Of a DNA stretch of 26,684 nucleotides, positions 1 through 6,717 are shown piece by piece. The first letter of the stretch is position 1; every line of letters begins with the position of its first letter. The notes below the pieces were generated by a model that had not been told where the DNA came from, made no database searches, and was given only the letters and a program-made list of their open reading frames with translations. The DNA is from a virus, in IMG/VR virus record IMGVR_UViG_3300032322_001897, positions 1-26,684 of that record; one strand, given 5' to 3'. Position numbers and translations under genes: made by a program.

Positions 1-501
1 GTGTATGATGAATACTATGGACGCAGCCAAACACCTGTGGAATACGCGCCACACATCTTGAGCCGTGGTAAAGATGTGCCCGTGGCTTGGCCACCAGACG
101 GACAGCGCAAGGGCTATACAGAAACCACCTCAGCCATACACGAACTCACCAACAGATACGGTATCCGCACACTCAACGAACCTTTTACCAATCCTGACGG
201 ATCACGCGGCATTGACTATGGCCTGCAGTATATGATACAGCAGATGCGTATGGGCAGGTTCTTTGTGAGCCCGCACTGTAGGCAACTGATAGATGAAATG
301 CGCCAATATCACACTGAACGCACAGCAGCAGGCAGGATCAACTTCCGTGGCTCAGATCACGGCATTGATGCACTACGCTATGGCGCACTCAGCATAGAAC
401 GCTACGGGCAAAGTTCAATGGAAGCAGAAGGTATAATGAGCCTGCAGGAATATCAGCAGATAGAACGCCAATTGAACACCTGGCAAGTAAATACGTATTA
501 A
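1..501 (+). CDS. terL: Terminase large subunit, C-terminal nuclease part (5' partial)
   Basis: The gene enters from upstream, so only the last 166 residues are seen; the GTG at base 1 is probably an internal Val codon. The motif DHGIDALRYGAL at about residues 119-130 of the fragment matches the conserved Asp-containing end of the RNase-H-like nuclease domain of phage terminases (D..DALRYA), where the acidic residues bind metal to cut concatemeric DNA. A PPDGQ segment and a polar C-terminal tail fit the family. The ATPase half lies outside the window. Position just upstream of the portal gene is the usual packaging order. The identification rests on this motif and on context; the exact terminase type (headful or cos) cannot be judged from the fragment. 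Confidence 0.85.
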   Translation: MYDEYYGRSQTPVEYAPHILSRGKDVPVAWPPDGQRKGYTETTSAIHELTNRYGIRTLNEPFTNPDGSRGIDYGLQYMIQQMRMGRFFVSPHCRQLIDEMRQYHTERTAAGRINFRGSDHGIDALRYGALSIERYGQSSMEAEGIMSLQEYQQIERQLNTWQVNTY

Positions 502-510
502 AGGATTCGT

Positions 511-675
511 ATGACACAAGAAACTCAACAAGAAGGTCAAGACATCAACACCAACACGCCCCGGTTAGAGGCCAAAGCGCCACCCGAGCGTGTGAATCAC
601 ATCAAACCCAGGCCCCAGGCTGACCTAGTGCCGCAGCGAGCCAGACCACACAGCCTAGTGCTAAATAAACAATAA
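511..675 (+). CDS. Small Pro/Arg/Gln-rich hypothetical protein (54 aa)
   Basis: A 54-residue reading frame begins 9 bases after the terminase stop. It has a strong ribosome binding site (AAGGA, 5 bases before the ATG) and fills almost the whole gap between terminase and portal, which is why I accept it as a gene. The product starts MTQETQQEGQD, is rich in Pro, Arg and Gln, and looks disordered and basic towards its C-terminus. I do not recognise a family. Position suggests a small packaging or head-assembly accessory, but that is only inference. A late-promoter-like sequence (GTGCTAAATA) overlaps its last codons. Confidence 0.6.
   Translation: MTQETQQEGQDINTNTPRLEAKAPPERVNHIKPRPQADLVPQRARPHSLVLNKQ
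658..667 (+). promoter_or_regulatory. Candidate late promoter before the portal gene
   Basis: GTGCTAAATA is identical to the sequence at 6075-6084 and lies 26 bases before the portal ATG. It overlaps the final codons of the 54-aa gene, so it may be coding sequence by chance. Support comes only from the repeated 10-mer and its placement. Confidence 0.25.
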
Positions 676-693
676 TCAAAGGTCATTGACTCT

Positions 694-2985
694 ATGGCAA
701 TCCAAAAAACACCACCACAGCCCTTGGGCCCTGTGATACAGAATCGTAACTACGTTGACAACAAAGACTTTCGTGACTCAACATTCCTAAATCAGATCAA
801 ACAGTGGATCGGTGTGGCCATCAACGTGTATGCTGACACAGTATCAGTGGTGCGTAGAGAAAATGACACCTTTTATGATGGCGTGCCCGCAGATAGATTA
901 CGTCCCAATACCAACGGACCCAAGGTCATATTGAACGATGTGCAGCCTGCTGTGGATCGTGTGGTGAGTCAAGTGGCTGCTGCTTTCTTTGATGAAAAGA
1001 GTGTGGAAGCCTGTGCCATCAATGATGAAGACATTGAAGCTGCCGAGCAGGCCACCAAGATGGTGCGCAATCAGTTGTTCAATGCCAATGAAGGCAAAAT
1101 CATATTACGTGATTCCATCAAGAGTGCAGCCAAGTATCCCTTTGGTGGGGTGTTGCGTGTGTATCGTGATGCACGCAAGAAGGTGTTTGAGCACAGGATG
1201 GATATACCTGCTTATGATGAGCAGGGCAATCCGCTAATATCTGGCCTGGAAGGTGCTGAAGCAGCGGCCCGAGTGATAGCAAGAGAAAACACACAGGAAG
1301 ATTTCGTTGAATGGCGCTTGATCAAGGTGCGAGAAGAGATTTTTGCAGAAGAAATAGAAACAGAATCTGTTGGTCAAGAACAACTCCAGACTGACACAGC
1401 AGCCGAGGTGCGTATGGAAACACGCAGACAATACACTGCCACCTACGAAGTCACACGCCATTCAATACATTATCCCATCCTGGTAGTGCCACCTGAAGAG
1501 TTCTTGATGGACAAAGAAGCCACCAATGTGCATACTGCCAAATTCATATGCCAGCGACGCTTTATGCCCAGGACCGACATCCTTGAGATGTGGCCTGATG
1601 CTAGAGCCTTTCCCGAAGATTTAGGTTCAGTGGCCACAAGTTACAACACCAACTTCTCCAATGAAAAGCAGTATCGCCGCCGTGTTCACAATACTCTGAA
1701 CATCACATCAAGACCAGCCACCTTTGATTCAACTATGAAGGTTTGTATGGTAATAGAAGGGTATATCCGATATGACTATGACGGTGACGGCATTGCTGAG
1801 TGGCGCCATTTTGCTATTGTTGATAACACAATCCTGGAAAATACTTACTGGGACGGACCAATCCCTATCATACTTCCTAACCTTAATCGTGATCCTCATC
1901 GTCCTGACGAAATCACTATCGCAGAGCGTGCCAAAGATTCTACCTTGATCAAGACTGCTATGATCCGCGGTGATGTCAAAGCACAGCAGGATCGCACCAA
2001 TCTGCAGATCATTGCCAAGTCAGGCGCTTTCCCACTCACAGGACAGCGCAAGCTGATGGAAGGTGCACCTGGCATCATACCTTATGGTCAGAATGAACAA
2101 GGCCAGGCCTTGGCCATATCCGGACCGCTAGCAGATTCCATCCACGTGATCCAGAAACCCGAACCCAGCCAGGCCACACAGAGCCTGCTGAGTATGGTTG
2201 ACACACAGCGTGCCAATCAAGTGGGTGTGAACGCACTGAATGATCAAGTGGCCAGGCAGATGCAAAGCACCAACCCTGCTACCAATGCTATGATACAGCA
2301 GCGCAGCCAAGACATACAGGTAGAAGACTACATTATGTGTTACGGTGAAACAGCTGTGAAACCCTTGTTCCGTATCATCTACTGGTATGTGATGCAGGAT
2401 GCTGACCATCCTTATATGCAACAGCGATTCCTACAGATCACTGGCAAACCCTCAATTGATGCTGAGCGTATGCGTGTGGGCGAATGGTGGGAGCGTGATG
2501 AGTTCAGGGTCAACGTTGGTCTAGGTGTTGACTCACCAGACTACAAAAACGCCAGAGCCACACAACTGCTGCAGGTGTTTGCTGCATTCAATCAAGCAAT
2601 GTCAGGTCAGACTCTGCCCAATCTCTTGCCCAAGATGTATGAAGGTTTCCGTGACCAAGTGGCAAGCCTAGGCTATGACCCAGATCAAATGCTGATGGAT
2701 CGTGACGAGTTTGCTGCTTATCAACAGGAACTGTTGGCACAACAACAGCAACCGCCCCAACCAGATCCCATTGCAGAACAGACCACGCAACTGCAACTGC
2801 AGATGTTGGCAGCACAGGTGGCACAACTGCAGGCCTTGGCACAAGAAAGCCAAGCCAAAGCAGACAAAGCACGTGCCGATGCTGATCGCAGCATAGCCGA
2901 AGCTGGCAAGGCCACAGTTGAAACTGATATTGCCAGCCTACAACTGCGCCAGGGCCGCATAATGCCAGCCAAAATAAACATATGA
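694..2985 (+). CDS. Portal protein, P22-like
   Basis: This 763-residue protein should form the dodecameric ring at one capsid vertex through which DNA is packaged and ejected. The length fits the large P22-type portals (about 700 aa or more). Residues 360-366 read YDYDGDG, followed by IAEWRHFAIVDN, a pattern typical of P22-like portals, and the helical stretch AERAKDSTLIKTAMIRG after it fits the region leading to the stem and clip. From about residue 681 the protein becomes Gln-rich (LLAQQQQPP) and then a long Ala/Gln/Lys helix to the end, comparable to the extended C-terminal helices (barrel) of P22 portals. It lies between terminase and scaffold as expected. The stop overlaps the next start (ATGA), implying coupled translation. 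Confidence is high for portal, somewhat lower for the P22 subtype. Confidence 0.88.
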   Translation: MAIQKTPPQPLGPVIQNRNYVDNKDFRDSTFLNQIKQWIGVAINVYADTVSVVRRENDTFYDGVPADRLRPNTNGPKVILNDVQPAVDRVVSQVAAAFFDEKSVEACAINDEDIEAAEQATKMVRNQLFNANEGKIILRDSIKSAAKYPFGGVLRVYRDARKKVFEHRMDIPAYDEQGNPLISGLEGAEAAARVIARENTQEDFVEWRLIKVREEIFAEEIETESVGQEQLQTDTAAEVRMETRRQYTATYEVTRHSIHYPILVVPPEEFLMDKEATNVHTAKFICQRRFMPRTDILEMWPDARAFPEDLGSVATSYNTNFSNEKQYRRRVHNTLNITSRPATFDSTMKVCMVIEGYIRYDYDGDGIAEWRHFAIVDNTILENTYWDGPIPIILPNLNRDPHRPDEITIAERAKDSTLIKTAMIRGDVKAQQDRTNLQIIAKSGAFPLTGQRKLMEGAPGIIPYGQNEQGQALAISGPLADSIHVIQKPEPSQATQSLLSMVDTQRANQVGVNALNDQVARQMQSTNPATNAMIQQRSQDIQVEDYIMCYGETAVKPLFRIIYWYVMQDADHPYMQQRFLQITGKPSIDAERMRVGEWWERDEFRVNVGLGVDSPDYKNARATQLLQVFAAFNQAMSGQTLPNLLPKMYEGFRDQVASLGYDPDQMLMDRDEFAAYQQELLAQQQQPPQPDPIAEQTTQLQLQMLAAQVAQLQALAQESQAKADKARADADRSIAEAGKATVETDIASLQLRQGRIMPAKINI

Positions 2986-3335
2986 TAACCTATAGAGAAA
3001 AGATAAAACGCATATTCTTTACTGCTCGCGATCTAGGCGAGCGAATGCTGAAACCCGAGCGTGAAGAACGCAGGCAACAGCAGTTTGTGATAGCTCAGGG
3101 CGCTGAAAGCCGTGAGTTGATGTCTAAACCCATATTCCAAGATGCAGTGTCAGACATATATCTGCATCTAGAAGCCGAACTTGATTCATTGGAGCCCACA
3201 CAGGGTGACTATGATTCTCGTGTGCAGTGGATCCTCGCCCAGCGGAGGGCCCTGCGCCAGGTCTGTGCCTTGCTAGACAACAAGATAGCAGCACAGGAAC
3301 AGCTGGAGACTACTCTCAAGGAGACACAGGAATGA
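2982..3335 (+). CDS. Helical hypothetical protein between portal and scaffold (117 aa)
   Basis: The ATG overlaps the portal TGA by four bases, and the gene's own TGA overlaps the next ATG in the same way, so it is part of a tightly coupled trio. The product is charged and predicted almost wholly helical: a basic N-terminal half (EREERRQQQF) and a C-terminal helical segment ending with a heptad-like run of Leu and Ile. The DAVSDIYLHLEAEL stretch followed by an Arg-rich helix resembles small proteins found beside portal genes in many phages, but I cannot name the family. A head-assembly accessory role is inferred only from position. Confidence 0.7.
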   Translation: MITYREKIKRIFFTARDLGERMLKPEREERRQQQFVIAQGAESRELMSKPIFQDAVSDIYLHLEAELDSLEPTQGDYDSRVQWILAQRRALRQVCALLDNKIAAQEQLETTLKETQE

Positions 3336-3613
3336 AAATTAATCCTGGTATGACGGCCGGTAAGGGCGCTCCTGGAGCCAGTAACCCCCGCAAGGGTCGC
3401 GAAATGGAAACTAAAATGATGGGTTCCAATCCGGCCGAGAAGCACGCGGAAGGGAAACCTGGTGCCAGCAACCCCCGAAAAGGCACGGTAGTAATGCCTT
3501 CAACCATTGGTCCTGGCGGTATCGCCGGCAAGATCGGTGGACGTGGCAATCCCGGATCTGACAACCCCCGCAAAGGGTCTATGCAGAAAACGGAAATTTA
3601 CACTGGAAAGTAA
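3332..3613 (+). CDS. Basic protein with three NPRKG repeats (93 aa)
   Basis: I chose the ATG at 3332, which overlaps the previous stop (ATGA) and follows an AAGGAG site at 3319-3324; a longer in-frame version starting at 3227 would overlap the upstream gene by 109 bases and is less likely. The 93-residue product is rich in Gly, Lys, Pro and Arg. A motif of the form G-x-P-G-(A/S)-(S/D)-N-P-R-K-G occurs at residues 12-22, 41-51 and, with one extra residue shift, 71-82; a weaker relative (GSNPAEK) sits at 31-37. No membrane segment or catalytic motif is seen. I do not recognise the family. The position between portal and scaffold and the repeated basic turn suggest a small capsid-associated or DNA-binding protein, unproven. 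Confidence 0.7.
   Translation: MKINPGMTAGKGAPGASNPRKGREMETKMMGSNPAEKHAEGKPGASNPRKGTVVMPSTIGPGGIAGKIGGRGNPGSDNPRKGSMQKTEIYTGK
3362..3577 (+). repeat. Three diverged coding repeats (NPRKG motif)
   Basis: The DNA coding for the NPRKG motif recurs at about 3362-3397, 3449-3484 and 3542-3577, spaced 87 and 93 bases apart. The core AACCCCCG is kept in all three while neighbouring codons vary (Lys AAG or AAA, Gly GGT, GGC or GGG), so the repeat is conserved chiefly at the protein level. Confidence 0.7.
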
Positions 3614-3647
3614 ACCCTGAATGTTCCACAACGAGAACAGTCGCCTA

Positions 3648-3665
3648 TCCTGGATCACACCAGGA
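3648..3665. other. Short perfect inverted repeat before the scaffold gene
   Basis: TCCTGG and CCAGGA pair perfectly around a 6-base loop (ATCACA) in the 78-base gap between the NPRKG gene and the scaffold gene. There is no T-run after it, so it is not a classical terminator; it may be an mRNA structure or chance. The rest of the gap holds a possible 16-codon minigene (3621-3671) and the scaffold ribosome binding site. Confidence 0.35.
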
Positions 3666-3691
3666 CGCTGACATAACTAGAGGAGACATCA

Positions 3692-4792
3692 ATGTCAACA
3701 GTAATAGAACAACCAAGAGATGATGTGCCTATCGTCACAGACGCCACATTATTGGCTGTGCCTAATATGCAAGACCCAGAAGCACGCACGGAATACTTGA
3801 AAAAGGTCCGCGCACTGCGCAACTCCGAACCGGCTGTAGCCCCAGTGAGTGAACCAGCACCTGTGATACAGGCCACTGATTCAGATCAACAGCCCGCAGA
3901 AGGAACAGTTGCCACAGATGAGGATGATTCAGAAGACGCTATCTATGATCCAGACCCCAGCACCGGGGATACCCCCGATCAGCGCATCCGCTTGTCGGCC
4001 GAAGATCTCAAGAACTACGAGATCCCCGTGCAACGTGAAGATGGAACCATAGAATACCTATCCTATGATGAATTCAACAAAACTGTAGGCACTTATTCCA
4101 AACAAAACAAAAAGTCTAGGGACCTCGCTGAACGGGAACGCGAAGTAGAAGCATTACGCACTCAATTGGTAGAGCGCTCACAGAATGTTGTGACTGCAAC
4201 CATTGATGAAGAAGCCAAACTACAACAGAGATACACTTGGGTGACCAGCAGCATAGCGCACGCTGCCCGAAGCAATCAAGATGTTGTGAAGTTTGAAGAT
4301 GGCAGCTCACGCAGCCTACAGCAGTTGTTGGCAGAGAAAACAGCCTTGGAATCTAGATACACAGTGCTGCAGACTCAACGAGCCACTGCTGAACAAGAAC
4401 TGGCAGATGCCAGGGAACGTTTCTTGGCCGAACAGAATGAAGTGTTGGAGCGCAAAGCGCCCAAACTCAAAACCGGTCGCACAGACGTAAGCAAATACTT
4501 AGAACGTCAGGGTTTTACCAGTGAGCAGGCTAATGCACTCACACACGGCAAAGCCGAACTGTTGGTGTTATTAGACAAAGCGATGAGGTATGACAATGCC
4601 ACGAAATCGCAAAACAAAGAGAAGCGTGTGGGCCAAAACACCCGTATATTGGGACAGCGCTCGCGTCTGGAAGGACGTGGCGTCACAGTTGGCAGCCCAC
4701 AGGTCACGAGAATTCAAGAGTTAGAGCGATTAGGCACCCGAGCCAATCGCGAACAACTCAAAGAATTGTATCGTTTGAAACAAGGTAGATAA
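3692..4792 (+). CDS. Capsid scaffolding protein
   Basis: The 366-residue protein lies directly before the major capsid gene and has scaffold architecture: an acidic, probably disordered N-terminal third (residues about 1-100, many Asp, Glu and Pro), a long coiled coil (about 145-260, Glu/Gln/Arg/Leu-rich), and a strongly basic C-terminus. The segment YLERQGFTSEQANAL followed by KAMRYDNA resembles a C-terminal motif seen in phage scaffolds and capsid assembly proteins. Scaffold subunits direct coat assembly around the portal and leave before or during DNA packaging. The start is supported by AGAGGAGA a few bases upstream of the ATG. No protease motif is visible. The assignment rests on position and composition more than on a signature. 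Confidence 0.78.
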   Translation: MSTVIEQPRDDVPIVTDATLLAVPNMQDPEARTEYLKKVRALRNSEPAVAPVSEPAPVIQATDSDQQPAEGTVATDEDDSEDAIYDPDPSTGDTPDQRIRLSAEDLKNYEIPVQREDGTIEYLSYDEFNKTVGTYSKQNKKSRDLAEREREVEALRTQLVERSQNVVTATIDEEAKLQQRYTWVTSSIAHAARSNQDVVKFEDGSSRSLQQLLAEKTALESRYTVLQTQRATAEQELADARERFLAEQNEVLERKAPKLKTGRTDVSKYLERQGFTSEQANALTHGKAELLVLLDKAMRYDNATKSQNKEKRVGQNTRILGQRSRLEGRGVTVGSPQVTRIQELERLGTRANREQLKELYRLKQGR

Positions 4793-4812
4793 TTTACAAG
4801 GAGTATTCTACT

Positions 4813-6024
4813 ATGGCCGCAGTAACCGCACTAAACCTAAACCCAGGTATCACCAGTGATACCCAAGTTGGTGGTCGTGGAAGTTCTGAACAGCGTGGCT
4901 TTGACACCACGTTGACATTGATCTCTCGTTTAGAAGCAACCACACTGTCAATGATTGACCCCATCCAAATCCACGCACGTATTTGGGAATGGGAAACTGA
5001 CAGCCTACGTAACCCCAAGGTTAACGTAAACAATGGCTTCCAGTATTTCACAAATGGACAAAGTCCTACACAGCGTATCGTCCGTAACAACTACACACAG
5101 GTCTTTATTGGACCAGTTGAAACTGAAGGCACGCTGCGTCGTGAAGAAACCAATACTGGTGACGAACACGAGTATCAGGTAGAAGAAAAAGAAGCAGTGG
5201 CACTGGGTCGTGATATGAACCAGAGCTTGCTGTATTCTGCAGGTGCCAAAGGCATCACCTCAGGCGGCTCCACAAACCGCGTGATGGGTGGCGTTGCATC
5301 ATTTGGTCAAACCAACCTGAAGTTTGGTGACCTAACCACAGCCGCAGCCAATGCTTATCAGCAGTATACAGTTGCATTCAACCAGGCCAGCAATGGCAGC
5401 ACAGTCACACCCGCACTCACAGCATCAGGTGGTGTAGGCAACGTGGCCAATGCTGTTAATGATGGCACTACTGTTTGGATGGTGCAGGGCAAGTCAGGTA
5501 ACGTTGACGTTACCGCAGCCAACGTTGTTGTGCCTACCACAACCTACGAATTCACACGCAAGGCCTTGAACAAAGTGCTGAGCGATGCATTTGATGGCGG
5601 TGGTGCACCCACAAACATCGTGGTTGGTCCTGGACTGCGTTCAGTGCTGACAGAAGTGATTGCACGTGGTGGCGCCAATAACGACATCTATCGTGTGAAT
5701 ATGACTGATCCGTCTGAGATTATGAACACCACCAGTGTTTATATCACTGACTTTGGTTTCCGTCTCAGGATTGACACAGAGCAGCAGAACAAGCTGAGCT
5801 ATGGTGGTGATCCTTCAATGTTGCTGGCATTCAATCCACGCAACATCAAGATGGGTTATATCACGCCTGTGACACGTAACGATGACATTCCGCAGCCAAT
5901 CTACGGTGCAGCATCTGCTCTAGTAGCAGAAGCAACTGCTGTGTTCTACAACCCAGGAGACATCGTGATGTGGAAAGGTCTAAACTTTGACATCACCAGT
6001 AGTGCATACGCCAACATCGCCTAA
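4813..6024 (+). CDS. Major capsid protein, probably SU10-like (HK97 fold)
   Basis: The 403-residue protein follows the scaffold gene after a 20-base gap with an AAGGAG site, and is followed by a strong terminator, the usual setting for the most expressed head gene. The N-terminal arm with early RLEATTLSMIDPI, the YTQVFIGPVETEGTL segment, the Glu-rich helix with ALGRDMNQSLLYSA, and a C-terminal domain with IVVGPGLRSVL and ITDFGFRLRI fit the SU10-type major capsid family (formerly DUF5309) with an HK97-like fold. About residues 185-235 form a Gly/Asn/Ala-rich loop region that may be an exposed insertion. Capsid protein is nearly certain from context; the SU10 label is from sequence feel and should be checked by profile search. 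Confidence 0.87.
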   Translation: MAAVTALNLNPGITSDTQVGGRGSSEQRGFDTTLTLISRLEATTLSMIDPIQIHARIWEWETDSLRNPKVNVNNGFQYFTNGQSPTQRIVRNNYTQVFIGPVETEGTLRREETNTGDEHEYQVEEKEAVALGRDMNQSLLYSAGAKGITSGGSTNRVMGGVASFGQTNLKFGDLTTAAANAYQQYTVAFNQASNGSTVTPALTASGGVGNVANAVNDGTTVWMVQGKSGNVDVTAANVVVPTTTYEFTRKALNKVLSDAFDGGGAPTNIVVGPGLRSVLTEVIARGGANNDIYRVNMTDPSEIMNTTSVYITDFGFRLRIDTEQQNKLSYGGDPSMLLAFNPRNIKMGYITPVTRNDDIPQPIYGAASALVAEATAVFYNPGDIVMWKGLNFDITSSAYANIA

Positions 6025-6043
6025 TCAGCGATATAGTGTAAAT

Positions 6044-6075
6044 CAACAAGGCCCCTCCGGGGGCTTTGTTGTTTG
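6044..6075 (+). terminator. Rho-independent terminator after the capsid gene
   Basis: CAACAAGGCCCC (6044-6055) pairs with GGGGCTTTGTTG (6060-6071) around a TCCG loop, giving a 12-pair stem with one G-U pair, and the descending arm runs into a T-rich TTTGTTGTTTG. It is the only convincing terminator in the window and separates the head genes from the connector and tail genes. It could cap capsid mRNA while allowing partial read-through. Confidence 0.88.
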
Positions 6076-6090
6076 TGCTAAATATACTAT
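6075..6090 (+). promoter_or_regulatory. Candidate late promoter upstream of the 203-aa gene
   Basis: GTGCTAAATA (6075-6084) lies directly after the terminator; the first ten bases occur identically at 658-667 before the portal gene, and TAAATATAC recurs at 21433-21441 before another gene. The core resembles the TATAAATA element of T4-type late promoters. TATACT (6083-6088) could instead be a sigma-70 -10 box, but no good -35 box is placed in front of it. Position after a terminator makes a promoter sensible; the type is uncertain. Confidence 0.4.
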
Positions 6091-6105
6091 ATTCCGAGGC
6101 CCCGA

Positions 6106-6717
6106 ATGACCAAAACCTACAAAGAATCCAACGCCAGATCAGTGTTAAAAGACGGCAACAAAGCCTGGATGTGGCAACATACGATGAACAGTTTCACAGG
6201 TCTGCGCAAGCGATTGGCAGATATGCAGGCCGGTAAACTCAACCACTTCACATACAGCCTGCCCAATCCACAAAATCCCCGTGCACCTTTATACATCACT
6301 TATCAATATGCTGATGGTCACCTTTATACCACTTACAAGATGGATGATTCAGCTGTATGGGCCTGGTGTGAGCGACTGCGTGAAGAAGACGCTGAGATAC
6401 GCCGCAGCCACAAGCAAAATGCCGAACTGCCCATCAGAGAATACTACAAATCAACTTGGTTGTTGGAGGCCTACATCCTGCTGAAGTATGGCATTGATGT
6501 GTATGGCGAAAGTTGGAATGATCCTACCACTGCTGACTTCAAGAAGTTTGCTTGGATAATGGACCACGATGAGTTTGCCAGCCGATACAAGGTCACACCC
6601 TTGATGGAAACACGCGGTATGCCCAATCCTTTTGAGCGCATCACAGTGGCAATGGGTGATGTGGCAGCAGAACTGCGTGACAACCAACTGGTTATCAACA
6701 TAGGAACCACACAATAA
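6106..6717 (+). CDS. Hypothetical connector-region protein (203 aa)
   Basis: First gene after the capsid terminator, with GAGG six bases before the ATG and a one-base stop/start overlap (TAATG) with the adaptor gene. The product is a compact, aromatic-rich soluble protein (many Trp, Tyr and His; segments KAWMWQHTMNSF and STWLLEAYILLKYGIDVYG) with no signal peptide or membrane helix. I do not recognise the family. Coupling to the head-tail adaptor suggests a role in connector assembly or head completion. The conserved-looking start and dense aromatic content argue that this is a folded, real protein. Confidence 0.78.
   Translation: MTKTYKESNARSVLKDGNKAWMWQHTMNSFTGLRKRLADMQAGKLNHFTYSLPNPQNPRAPLYITYQYADGHLYTTYKMDDSAVWAWCERLREEDAEIRRSHKQNAELPIREYYKSTWLLEAYILLKYGIDVYGESWNDPTTADFKKFAWIMDHDEFASRYKVTPLMETRGMPNPFERITVAMGDVAAELRDNQLVINIGTTQ

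Noticed and set aside
3227-3331. Longer start for the NPRKG protein (128 aa)
   Set aside because: It would overlap the 117-aa gene by over 100 bases and lacks a ribosome binding site, while ATG 3332 has both a site and an ATGA overlap.
6060-6090. Standard sigma-70 promoter after the capsid terminator
   Set aside because: TATACT could be a -10 box, but the region 17 bases upstream is the GC-rich hairpin, not a -35 box.
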